Shown: piece after piece, positions 16,877 through 25,135 of the stretch
Layout of the letters: the number at the start of each line of letters is the position of its first letter
How positions within the stretch are numbered: the stretch's first letter is position 1
Assembly (NCBI GenBank): GCA_024644465.1
Contig: JAHEKY010000010.1
Coordinates: 1-56,616, forward strand
DNA from: Ilumatobacteraceae bacterium
Lineage (GTDB): Bacteria; Actinomycetota; Acidimicrobiia; Acidimicrobiales; Ilumatobacteraceae
Direction of reading: 5' to 3'
DNA length: 56,616 bases
Program-made: the position numbers and the translations under genes
Notes under the pieces: model-generated
Told to the model about the DNA's origin: nothing
What the model saw: the letters and a program-made list of their open reading frames with translations, nothing else
Database searches by the model: none

Positions 16877-17911
16877 TCAGTCGGCCTCGGCGCGGACGTG
16901 ATCGTCGAGGATCGCCAGCTGTTCGACGATCCGGCTCCGCTCCGCCTGCTTGACCGTCGGATTCTCGAGACGCGCCACCAAGCCGGCCCGCACATCGAAG
17001 TGGCAGCAACTCCCACCGAGACCGTCCCGCCCCGCATCCGCCTTCGTGCGGACGACGTAGCGCGGCCGGCCCGGGACCGGTGTTCCCGCGTTGACGAGGC
17101 CGGTCGCGGTGTGCAACGCGTAGCCGCGCGATCGGGCGATGTCGAGCAACGCCCCGACGGCGACGCGCGTCGGTCTGCTCGGGCCACCATCGTGGAAGAT
17201 CGGCATCGAACCGTTCCGCACGTTCGCGGAGAACTGCTTGATGAGGCGCGACGCCGACCATGCCGGCGTGATCGGGTCGGCGATCCGGACGTTCGTGTGG
17301 CACTCGTACACGTTCTGCTCCGCGCACGCGGCCAGGATCGACGCGCCGCGCAGCAGCCCCGGGGCACGATGGACGACGGGCCGCACGCCGGTCTCCTCGT
17401 CGATGATCACCTGGTTCCCGACGAGCTGCTGCGGCAACGATGCTGCCCGGTACGGCACGTGGAAGACGCTGTTGTTGCCGATCTCGTGGCCCTCGTCGAC
17501 GATGTCCCGGGCGATCTGCGGCCACGCCCGCACGTTGATGCCGACGAGGAAGAACGTCGCCGTGACGCCGCGCTCGCGCAGCGCTCGGAGCACGTCGTGG
17601 GTGTTGTCCGGCGACGGGCCGCCGTCGAAGGTGAACGCGAGGTGCCGCCCTTCGACGAGCACGTTCGTCACGAAGTCCCCCGGCGTCCACCGCTCGGGAG
17701 GCGGCGGAGGAGGCGGGGGCACGACCTGCACCTGGACGCCACGCGTCGCACCCTCGAGCGCGCCGGCGCGACGGGTGATCGGCGTCGGCGGCGCTTCGAC
17801 CGGGGCGTCGGCGGGCGGGTCGTCGGCGGACGCGAGCCGACCTCGGCCGATCAACCCGACGCCCGCACCGGCGGACGCCACCAGAAACTGCCGACGCGTC
17901 TGCGCCATCAT
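16877..17911 (-). CDS. Secreted NodB-domain protein with altered metal site
   Basis: Exported protein of 344 residues. It starts with a twin-arginine signal (QTRRQFLVASAGAGVG), then a low-complexity linker with an eight-proline run (about 65-72), then a NodB polysaccharide-deacetylase domain. The motif 1 position reads TFDGGPS, so Asp96 (catalytic base) is kept but the metal-binding Asp is Gly97; in motif 2 (GHEIGNNSVFH) the first metal His is Asn147 while His151 remains. Two of three metal ligands are therefore gone. RAPG and FHDGGP match motifs 3 and 5. It may bind rather than deacetylate glycans, or use another chemistry. It sits between serS and the oxidase operon. Confidence 0.8.
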   Translation of the reverse strand: MMAQTRRQFLVASAGAGVGLIGRGRLASADDPPADAPVEAPPTPITRRAGALEGATRGVQVQVVPPPPPPPPERWTPGDFVTNVLVEGRHLAFTFDGGPSPDNTHDVLRALRERGVTATFFLVGINVRAWPQIARDIVDEGHEIGNNSVFHVPYRAASLPQQLVGNQVIIDEETGVRPVVHRAPGLLRGASILAACAEQNVYECHTNVRIADPITPAWSASRLIKQFSANVRNGSMPIFHDGGPSRPTRVAVGALLDIARSRGYALHTATGLVNAGTPVPGRPRYVVRTKADAGRDGLGGSCCHFDVRAGLVARLENPTVKQAERSRIVEQLAILDDHVRAEAD

Positions 17912-17981
17912 CGCTCTCCCGTCACGCGATCGATGGCGAACCTAGCAGTCGTGGCCGGGCCGACGATCGGCCGCGCCGGCG

Positions 17982-18914
17982 TCAGCCGTGGCGATCGGCC
18001 GGCGCCGGCGACGTCGCGAACTCACGCTCGACGTCGGCCGTCGTCAGCGGGAGGGAGTCACCGTCGTCGTCGAATGGGCGCACGGTGCGCCGATAGTCCT
18101 GCTCGCGGCCGTAGTCCTGCGCGAAGCGCTTGAAGAAGATGAAGACGACGATCGTCCACAGGAAGATCGACCCGCCGGTCTTCATGATCGCGCCGGCGAG
18201 CTGTTGGTCGACGGTGACGCTCCACCCGAAGACGCGTACCGGGATGTCGTAGCTCTCGTAGACGGCCCCGTCGGCGAACGTCAACCACGCGGCGGGGACG
18301 GTCGGCACGACGGATTGGAGGAAGAGATAGATGCACTTGCCGAGCGGGCCGAGATGCCACTCGCGGAACGGGCCGACGACCGGCATCCACATCAGCAGCG
18401 AGAGCAGCACGACGCCCGCATGCAGGCCGTAGTGCAGCGGTCCGCTCTCGACCGACGCGGTGACGACGAGTGGGATGTGCGTCACCATCACGACGACGTT
18501 GAACAGCACGCCCGCGACGATCGGCCTCGCGAGGAACGCGGTCGCGCGGTACAGACGACCGTCGCCGATCAGCACTCGCAGCAGCCATGCCGGCGTCGCC
18601 AGCAGGGCGAGCGGTGGCAGGAAGTAGCTGAGCATCATGTGCTGGAGCATGTGCGCGGAGTAGAGGTACTCCTCGGAGATGTCGTGCAGCGGCCAATCGC
18701 TCGCGACCCACAACATCGCCATGGCACCGACGAATGCGCCGATGTTCCGGCGGGTGATCACCGCGACGCCGGGAGGGACCGCCTTCGGGCCGATCACCCG
18801 CACCATGTACACGAACGCGGCCGTGAGGAACGCGACCAGCACCCACACTTCCGGGTGCCACTGGAATTTCCAGGGGTCGGCGTCGAGCGACGCCTGTGTG
18901 ACCGGGGCCAACAT
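17982..18914 (-). CDS. ctaG: CtaG-type cytochrome c oxidase assembly protein
   Basis: Polytopic membrane protein of 310 residues from the caa3-type CtaG family, needed for oxidase maturation (probably copper delivery). It has about seven hydrophobic helices and the family's conserved histidine-containing stretches: SAHMLQHMMLSYFLPP and LHYGLHAGVVLL. Last gene of the oxidase operon, 35 bases behind the subunit IV-like gene. It is unrelated to the Cox11-type protein also called CtaG in proteobacteria. Confidence 0.88.
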   Translation of the reverse strand: MLAPVTQASLDADPWKFQWHPEVWVLVAFLTAAFVYMVRVIGPKAVPPGVAVITRRNIGAFVGAMAMLWVASDWPLHDISEEYLYSAHMLQHMMLSYFLPPLALLATPAWLLRVLIGDGRLYRATAFLARPIVAGVLFNVVVMVTHIPLVVTASVESGPLHYGLHAGVVLLSLLMWMPVVGPFREWHLGPLGKCIYLFLQSVVPTVPAAWLTFADGAVYESYDIPVRVFGWSVTVDQQLAGAIMKTGGSIFLWTIVVFIFFKRFAQDYGREQDYRRTVRPFDDDGDSLPLTTADVEREFATSPAPADRHG

Positions 18915-18949
18915 GGGCCCTCCTCAGCGGGCGGTGAACGTGGTGGCCG

Positions 18950-19300
18950 TCAGGCTCCGAAGAACCGGAACGTGGTGATCATGATCAGGTACACGGCGGT
19001 CGCCAGCCCGAGGCCGATGTAGAACAGCCGGCCGAAGAGCTGGTGGTCGAACTTGACGTGCATGAAGTACCAGACGACGCCGAAGAACTTGGCGACCATC
19101 AGGAAGAGCAGCACCGGCAAAAACAGCGGCCCGATGTCCGCGTAGCTGACCGCGACTTCGATGCTGGTGACGACCGCGAGGGCGACGAAGATCCCGATGA
19201 ACTGCTTGTCGGTCGGGCCGTGCAGGTTGTCGTGCTTCTCGTCGGCGTGCGGGGTGGCTGCCAGAATCTCGGCATCGCTCGGTGAATGTGTGTCAGTCAT
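18950..19300 (-). CDS. Cytochrome c oxidase subunit IV-like protein
   Basis: Small membrane protein of 116 residues of the prokaryotic COX4 (CtaF/CyoD-like) type. Three helices are visible: QFIGIFVALAVVTSIEVAVS, PVLLFLMVAKFFGVVWYFMH and the C-terminal FYIGLGLATAVYLIMITTF. VVWYFMHVKFD is characteristic. It lies 4 bases after ctaE. Probably assists assembly or stability of the oxidase core. Confidence 0.85.
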   Translation of the reverse strand: MTDTHSPSDAEILAATPHADEKHDNLHGPTDKQFIGIFVALAVVTSIEVAVSYADIGPLFLPVLLFLMVAKFFGVVWYFMHVKFDHQLFGRLFYIGLGLATAVYLIMITTFRFFGA

Positions 19301-19304
19301 GGGT

Positions 19305-20009
19305 TCAGGCCGGAATCAGGTAGACGAGGGTGAAGATGATGATCCAGACGATGTCGACGAAGTGCCAGTACAGGCCGACCATCTCGACCGTTTCGGCGTT
19401 GTCGCCGGCGACCTTGTCCCGCGAGAGCATGCCGACGAGCGCGATCAACATGACGATGCCGACCGAGACGTGGACACCGTGGAAACCGGTCAGCGTGAAG
19501 AAGCTCGACGAGAACAGGCTCGTCGTGAACCCGAGCCCCTCCCGGTAGAACGTCGTGAACTCGTAGATCTGGCCGGCGACGAACAGCCCGCCGAGCAGTG
19601 CGGTCACCGTCAGGAAGATCTTCGTCCGGCGCAGGTCGCCGCGCGTCGCTGCGGAGACGGCGAGCACCATCGTCAGCGATGACGTCAACAGCACGAAGCT
19701 CGACGCGGACGTGAACGGGATGTCCCAGAGCTGATCCGGCCCGAGGTTCGCCGAGTGCCGGTTGCGGTAGAGCATGTACGTCGAGATCAGCCCGCCGAAC
19801 AGCAGGCACTCCGACCCGAGGAACAGCCACATCGCCAACTTCGTGTTGGACAGCCCGAGTGAGGAGTGGTGGCCGCCGTGTGCGCCGTGATCGTCGTGAC
19901 CGGCGGCGACGTCGCCGGCGTGCACGTCGTGGTCGTGGACATCGTCGGCGTGGTCCTTGACGATGTCGACCGCGTCCTTGATCGTGTCGGCGATCACCGA
20001 GTCAGACAT
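19305..20009 (-). CDS. ctaE: Cytochrome c oxidase subunit III
   Basis: Membrane subunit of 234 residues. After a His/Asp-rich soluble N-terminus (VHDHDVHAGDVAAGHDDHGAH region) come five helices of the short subunit III type. WLFLGSECLLFGGL, FTLTGFHGVHVSVG and YWHFVDIVWIIIF are the standard conserved segments, the last containing the usual His and Asp. It overlaps ctaD by 8 bases. The histidine-rich N-terminal tail is longer than usual and could bind metal. Confidence 0.93.
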   Translation of the reverse strand: MSDSVIADTIKDAVDIVKDHADDVHDHDVHAGDVAAGHDDHGAHGGHHSSLGLSNTKLAMWLFLGSECLLFGGLISTYMLYRNRHSANLGPDQLWDIPFTSASSFVLLTSSLTMVLAVSAATRGDLRRTKIFLTVTALLGGLFVAGQIYEFTTFYREGLGFTTSLFSSSFFTLTGFHGVHVSVGIVMLIALVGMLSRDKVAGDNAETVEMVGLYWHFVDIVWIIIFTLVYLIPA

Positions 20010-22002
20010 TGGCCAGCTCCGTTCCGGTCGCAGGATCGGTCGGCGGCGGGTCGAAGTCCGACGGGTCGGCGTCGGCGGGCTCGAGTGCCCAGCCGAACAT
20101 CGCCATCACGGCGACACCGGCACCGGCGACGATCAGCAGCGTGTTGTAGATCACCCCGTACGCCATGATCGGCAACGCCGCGGCGAGCACGATCGGCCAG
20201 TACGACGGTGCGGGGAGGTGGATGTGCGCATCGGCGTTGCGCTCCTCCTCTGCGATCACCTCGGCGCCGGTTGCACGCCGGACGTAGTTGTGTTCCTCGC
20301 CCTCACCGATGTCTTCGTACTTGCGGTGGAAGAACTCGTCGAGATCGTGGACGATCGGCGTGCGGTCGTAGTTGTGCGGCTTCGGCGGCGACGTCGACAT
20401 CCACTCCAGGCTGCGGGCGTCCCACGGGTCCTCCGGTGCGACCGGGGTGGCACTGCCCGGCCGGTGGGTGATCCAGACGTTGATCAGGAAGCAGAGGATA
20501 CCGACCGTCAGCACGGCGGTGCCGATCGTGGCGAACATGTTCCAGAACGCGCCGTTGAAGAACCCCTCGCCGGCGCGGTAGTCGGTCCACGTGTACATCC
20601 GGCGCGGCTGACCCTGCAACCCGAGGATGTGCATCGGACCGAACGTCATGTTCATGCCGATGATCATCAGCCAGAAGTTCCACTTGCCCCAGGTCTCGCT
20701 GAGCATCTTGCCGAACACCTTCGGCCACCAGTAGTAGAACCCGGCGAACAACCCGAGCACCGCACCACCGAAGATCACGTAGTGGAAGTGGGCGACGATG
20801 TAGTAGGTGTCGGTCTGCTGCGTGTCCGACGGGGCGACCGCGTGGGTGACGCCGGACAGACCGCCGATCGTGAACTGCACGATCAGCCCGACGGAGAACA
20901 GCATCGCCGTGGTGAACCACAACTTGCCGCCCCAGATCGTGAGCGTCCAGTTGATGATCTTGACGCCGGTCGGGACGGCGATCGCCATGGTGGCGACCGA
21001 GAAGACCGCGACCGAGACCGGGCCGAGACCGGAGGCGAACATGTGGTGCGCCCACACGCCCCAGCCGACGAAGCCGATCGCCGCGCCCGAGAACACGACG
21101 AACGGGTAACCGAACAGGGGCTTGCGGGAGAACACCGGCAACACCTCGGAGATGATGCCGAAGCTCGGCAAGACGAGGATGTACACCTCCGGGTGCCCGA
21201 AGATCCAGAACAGGTGCTGCCACAGGAGTGGGTCGGCGCCCGCCTCGACCGAGAAGAACGTGGCCCCGTAGGACCGCTGGAACATCAGCAGGAACAGCGC
21301 AACCGTGATGACGGGGATCGCGAACAGCAGCAGCATCTGCACGACGAAGGCCATCCACGTGAAGATCGGCATCCGCATCATCGACATGCCGGGCGCGCGC
21401 ATGTTCAGCACGGTCACGATCAGGTTGATCGCGCCGACGAGGCTGGCGATACCGGTGATCTGCAGCCCGAGGGCCCAGAAGTCGACGCCGTTGCTCGGCG
21501 AGAACGGAACCGAGCTGTTCGGGGCGTACATGAACCATCCGCCGTCGGCCGCGCCGCCGAGGAACCACGACGTGTTGAGGAACACGCCGCCGAAGATGAA
21601 CACCCACAGGCTCAGTGCGTTCAATCGGGGGAACGCGACGTCGCGCGCGCCGACCTGGAGCGGGATGAAGTAGTTGGCGAACGCCGCCGCCATCGGCATC
21701 ACGAACAGGAAGACCATCGTGGTCGCATGCATCGTGAACATCTGGTTGTACTTGTCCGCGGACAGCACCGTTCCGTCGGCCGAGGCCAGCTGGAGCCGGA
21801 TCAGGAAGGCCTCGACGCCACCGACGAGGAAGAAGAACATCGCGGCGACGCCGTACATGATGCCGATCTTCTTGTGGTCGACGGTGAAGGCCCACGACCG
21901 CCAGCCGGTCGTCTCGACCGGGCGGCGCAGGTACCCGAAGTTGGTGGTCGCCGTCGGCGTCGGTGCCACGGGCACGTCGACCGGGCGTTCGATGATGGCC
22001 AT
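20002..22002 (-). CDS. ctaD: Cytochrome c oxidase subunit I (A-type, catalytic) with C-terminal extension
   Basis: Catalytic haem-copper subunit of 666 residues. All metal ligands are present: low-spin haem His92 and His407, CuB His270, 319 and 320, and high-spin haem His405. Glu272 and the cross-linked Tyr274 in GHPEVY mark the A1-type proton pathway. Twelve core helices end near 525. About 140 extra residues follow with two more helices (SYWPIVLAAALPIMAYGV and a second), a block resembling the CtaF module and similar to part of the 404-residue gene in this operon. It reduces O2 to water with proton pumping. Overlaps ctaE by 8 bases. Confidence 0.96.
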   Translation of the reverse strand: MAIIERPVDVPVAPTPTATTNFGYLRRPVETTGWRSWAFTVDHKKIGIMYGVAAMFFFLVGGVEAFLIRLQLASADGTVLSADKYNQMFTMHATTMVFLFVMPMAAAFANYFIPLQVGARDVAFPRLNALSLWVFIFGGVFLNTSWFLGGAADGGWFMYAPNSSVPFSPSNGVDFWALGLQITGIASLVGAINLIVTVLNMRAPGMSMMRMPIFTWMAFVVQMLLLFAIPVITVALFLLMFQRSYGATFFSVEAGADPLLWQHLFWIFGHPEVYILVLPSFGIISEVLPVFSRKPLFGYPFVVFSGAAIGFVGWGVWAHHMFASGLGPVSVAVFSVATMAIAVPTGVKIINWTLTIWGGKLWFTTAMLFSVGLIVQFTIGGLSGVTHAVAPSDTQQTDTYYIVAHFHYVIFGGAVLGLFAGFYYWWPKVFGKMLSETWGKWNFWLMIIGMNMTFGPMHILGLQGQPRRMYTWTDYRAGEGFFNGAFWNMFATIGTAVLTVGILCFLINVWITHRPGSATPVAPEDPWDARSLEWMSTSPPKPHNYDRTPIVHDLDEFFHRKYEDIGEGEEHNYVRRATGAEVIAEEERNADAHIHLPAPSYWPIVLAAALPIMAYGVIYNTLLIVAGAGVAVMAMFGWALEPADADPSDFDPPPTDPATGTELANV

Positions 22003-22036
22003 GATCAGTTACTCGAGTTCCGTGTCGGGTGCGTCA

Positions 22037-23311
22037 TCACTTGCGTTCCAGGAGGTAGGCGATCAACTGGTCGATCTGATCCTCGCTGAGGGCGAGGTAC
22101 GGCATGCCGCGCGGCAGGCTGTTGGTCTCTTCGAGCTTCGTCGGGTCCGTGTACATCGGCTTCTTCGCCGGTGCGTTGCGCAGCCACTCGCGCAGTTCGA
22201 CCTCGTTCAGGCAGTCCGCGGTGACGCCTTCGTTGTACCGCTCACCCACCCGGTCCGACGGCGCCTCCCACACGAGCGGCCGGCACGTCTCGTTGAGCAG
22301 GTCGTACGACGCGCCCGCGAACGTGTTGCGGGTCATCAGGTTGGTGAGGTTCGGTGCCGCACCGGAGTAGACGTTCAGGTCGGGCCGGGCGATCTGCAGC
22401 TCACCGTCGGCGGTCTCGAGGCCGTCCACCTGGTGGCAGCGAGCGCACTGCGAGATGAACGTCGCCTCGCCCTCGGCGGCGAGCGACTCGGGCTCGGGGG
22501 CGGCGTACGCCTCGATCTGATTCGCCTTCCACGCCTCGAAGTCGTCGTGTTCCATCGCGATGACTTCCATGCGCATGTTCGCATGGCTCAGCCCGCAGAA
22601 CTCGGTGCACTGGCCGGCGTAGATGCCGGGCTCATCGGCCTGCAGGCGGTTCGTGTGCACTCGGCCCGGGACCATGTCGCGCTTGCCGTTGAGCTTTGGG
22701 ATCCACCACGAGTGGATCACGTCGCGGCTCGTGCCGCGCACGATCACGTTCGTGCCGACCTCGATGACCATCTGCCCGGACGTGACGATCGGCTGGGAGA
22801 TGCCGCCGCAGCCGTCCTGCACGGGGTAGTCGATCTCCCACCACCACTGCTGACCCGTGACGTTGATGACACAGTCGGTGTCGTCGGTGTCGGCCAACGC
22901 CATCAGGGTGCCGACGGTCGGGATCGCGACGCCGATGAGGATCAGTGCCGGCAGGATCGTGAGCCCGATCTCGAGGGCCGGCTTGCCATGGGTCTGCTTC
23001 GGGATCGGCTGGCCGGTGTCGCGGTAGCGCCACAGCGCGTAGAACAGCACCGAGAACACCGCAACGCCGACGACGCCGGCGATCAGGAAGACCGGCCACT
23101 GCAGATCGTGAATCTTCTGGGCATTGTCGCCGGCCGGTTGCCACGTGTCCTGCGGCGCGTCGTTGGCGCAACCGGCAGCGAGCGCGCCGAGGGTTGCGAT
23201 GGCACCGATCCGGGCGAGACGTCCGTGATGTGTCACTGCGCCGAAGGTACCGGGCGTCGAGGCGCCGTGCATGCTTGTGCGCTCGTTCGCGGTCATTTCC
23301 ACGTCGCTCAC
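22037..23311 (-). CDS. ctaC: Cytochrome c oxidase subunit II fused to cytochrome c (caa3 type)
   Basis: Electron-entry subunit of 424 residues. Lipoprotein-type signal (LGALAAGC, Cys48), two helices (about 70-95 and 112-140), then the cupredoxin domain with CuA ligands His200, Cys235, Glu237, Cys239, His243 and Met246. A C-terminal class I cytochrome c domain follows (CARCH, Cys289, Cys292, His293; a Met axial ligand near the C-terminus). This makes it a caa3-type oxidase taking electrons directly. The GTG start forms GTGA with the preceding stop. ctaD lies 34 bases downstream. Confidence 0.95.
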   Translation of the reverse strand: MSDVEMTANERTSMHGASTPGTFGAVTHHGRLARIGAIATLGALAAGCANDAPQDTWQPAGDNAQKIHDLQWPVFLIAGVVGVAVFSVLFYALWRYRDTGQPIPKQTHGKPALEIGLTILPALILIGVAIPTVGTLMALADTDDTDCVINVTGQQWWWEIDYPVQDGCGGISQPIVTSGQMVIEVGTNVIVRGTSRDVIHSWWIPKLNGKRDMVPGRVHTNRLQADEPGIYAGQCTEFCGLSHANMRMEVIAMEHDDFEAWKANQIEAYAAPEPESLAAEGEATFISQCARCHQVDGLETADGELQIARPDLNVYSGAAPNLTNLMTRNTFAGASYDLLNETCRPLVWEAPSDRVGERYNEGVTADCLNEVELREWLRNAPAKKPMYTDPTKLEETNSLPRGMPYLALSEDQIDQLIAYLLERK

Positions 23312-24522
23312 GGCACCACCAGGTTCAGTTCGGCGTCGGTTCCGGGGACGAAGAACCGGTACGCCTCCGGGTCGTCCTCGTAGATCTGGCTCGGCTCCGC
23401 GATCGTGAAGGTGAGCAGTTGCGCACTGCCGCTCTCGATCAGCGTCGTGCACAGCTGACGGCGATCGAACGGCTCGTGCGACTCGTCGCCGTGGGCCTCG
23501 TCGCCGTGCGCTTCGTCCTCGGCGGCAGCTTCCTCGACGGCGGCGATCTCGTCCTCGGTCAACATGCCGAGGTCGAGGGAGAGTCGCCGGTGTTCACCCG
23601 AGTCGTTGCGGAACAGGATGTTGTTCGGGTTCGCGCGCGGCAGCGTGAGCCCGAGCCCACCTTCTTCGAGCGGCCCGGGAACGTCGAATTCGAGCGTGCC
23701 CGATCTCGTCAGGGTGATCTCGGCCGCGAGGTTGGCCTTGACGGCGACGGTCTGGCTCGCGTTCTCGTCCGGCTCACCCTCCTCGGGGCTCGCGCAGAAG
23801 CCCTCGGCCGCCAGATCAGCGGTCGTCTCGTGCACGTGGATGTCACGTTCGCCGTCGACGCCGGCGGCCACGCCGCCTGCGACGATCGCCACTGCGCCGA
23901 CGGCGAGCGCACCGCCGATCGCGCCACGCGTGACCGACGGCCGGAACGCGAAGAAGAACGCGATTGCCGCGACGATCGCAGCGAGGACGACGAACGCGAT
24001 CACCGTGTTCGTCTTCGACAACCACAGCATCACCCGGCTCAGCGAGAACGCGATCCCGCCGACGGCGACGGCACCGAGCAGCGGGTATTCGAGGGGGTTC
24101 GCGAGCCGGCTGCGCACGGTCTCGTTGACCGCGGGGTCGGCCGAGGCGGCTTCCGCCCACGCCTGGATCGTCCACTGCGCACCGGCCGCGAACAGGATCA
24201 CGATGCCGATCGTGAAGATCGACTGCTGTGTCACCAGCCCGAGCAGGACGGTCGCCGCGCCGACGGCGAACACCATCGGCCAGATGCTGTTGCCGGGCGG
24301 GACGTCCGCAGCCTCGGACGACGCAACGGCGGTGGCATCCATCGCCGAGACGTTGGAGTCACGGGCCCAGACGTTGACACCGGCGAGGAACGACAGCGCG
24401 AGCGCCGCTGACACGAGGCCGACGATGCCGAGCGAGTCGACCTGCGTCACGCCGTAGACGACCGCCGCGAGCGTTGCCAACACCGCCGACCCGATGAGGA
24501 GTTTGGAACCTGTGGTGAACAT
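23308..24522 (-). CDS. CtaF-like membrane protein with cupredoxin-like, His-rich C-terminal domain
   Basis: Unfamiliar 404-residue protein between the subunit III-like gene and ctaC. The N-terminal part has two helices, a linker, then two more beginning NSIWPMVFAVGAATVLLG and ending WTIQAWAEAAS, similar to actinobacterial oxidase subunit IV (CtaF). Two further helices (about 145-225) follow. The extracytoplasmic C-terminal ~180 residues look like a beta-sandwich of cupredoxin type: NNILFRNDSGEHRR, an inserted HGDEAHGDESHE loop, a single Cys in RRQLCTT, then LLTFTIAEP and FFVPGT. The Cys-His-Met copper loop of true cupredoxins is not complete. A copper-binding or structural role in the oxidase is inferred from context. 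Confidence 0.65.
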   Translation of the reverse strand: MFTTGSKLLIGSAVLATLAAVVYGVTQVDSLGIVGLVSAALALSFLAGVNVWARDSNVSAMDATAVASSEAADVPPGNSIWPMVFAVGAATVLLGLVTQQSIFTIGIVILFAAGAQWTIQAWAEAASADPAVNETVRSRLANPLEYPLLGAVAVGGIAFSLSRVMLWLSKTNTVIAFVVLAAIVAAIAFFFAFRPSVTRGAIGGALAVGAVAIVAGGVAAGVDGERDIHVHETTADLAAEGFCASPEEGEPDENASQTVAVKANLAAEITLTRSGTLEFDVPGPLEEGGLGLTLPRANPNNILFRNDSGEHRRLSLDLGMLTEDEIAAVEEAAAEDEAHGDEAHGDESHEPFDRRQLCTTLIESGSAQLLTFTIAEPSQIYEDDPEAYRFFVPGTDAELNLVVP

Positions 24523-24559
24523 TCAGTGACTCAGATCCTGCTGTTTCGCTGCTCGGAGA

Positions 24560-25135
24560 TCATTTCGTGATGTAGACGACGAACCAGATCGCGGCGAAGA
24601 TCGCGGCGACGGTGTACCAGTAGATGGCGTGGGCGGCCACGATCTCCCGATCGCTGCGACCACCGATGAACCGGAACGCGACGACGGCGGAGAAGACGAT
24701 GCCGATCGCCATCAGTGCCATGAACATGCCGGTGACCGCGTAGAACATCGCGGCGTAGGTGCCGTCACCGACGCCGAGGCCCATCTCGGAGTAGACGAAC
24801 GCCTGGGCGTTGATCACCATCACGGCGGTGAGCACGGTGACCCCGAGCGCGAACGCGGCATGACCGCGATCGTTGCGCTTCGCGGCGTACACCGCCCACT
24901 GGGCGAACGTGCAGATACCGATGAACGCGAGGAGCGTGACGTTGACCGGGACCTCGGGGATCGTGACGCCCTCGGGCAGCCAGACCTCACCCACGTCGAC
25001 CGTGCGCCGGCGCTGGAGCGACCAGACCGCCAGCATCCCGCCGGTGAGCATCACCATCGCGACCGACGCGAGCGCGGACCCGACGATCAGTTGGCGCCGG
25101 GGGGCTGGGGCGGGGCCGGCTTCCAGGGCTTGCAT
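24560..25135 (-). CDS. Second subunit III-like oxidase protein
   Basis: Membrane protein of 191 residues with five helices and the C-terminal pattern of subunit III (FYAVTGMFMALMAIGIVFS, then AHAIYWYTVAAIFAAIWFVVY). It is a distinct copy from ctaE and lacks its soluble N-terminal tail. The conserved segment corresponding to WHFVDIVW reads YWYTVAAIF, so the lipid/proton-related His and Asp are missing. Its start overlaps the stop of the metal-free subunit I paralogue by one base, so the two are coupled and probably form a pair. Confidence 0.8.
   Translation of the reverse strand: MQALEAGPAPAPRRQLIVGSALASVAMVMLTGGMLAVWSLQRRRTVDVGEVWLPEGVTIPEVPVNVTLLAFIGICTFAQWAVYAAKRNDRGHAAFALGVTVLTAVMVINAQAFVYSEMGLGVGDGTYAAMFYAVTGMFMALMAIGIVFSAVVAFRFIGGRSDREIVAAHAIYWYTVAAIFAAIWFVVYITK

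Noticed and set aside
23308-24522. Classical copper-binding cupredoxin
   Set aside because: The fold looks similar, but the Cys-x-x-His-x-x-Met/Cys loop is not complete, so copper binding of the usual kind cannot be claimed.
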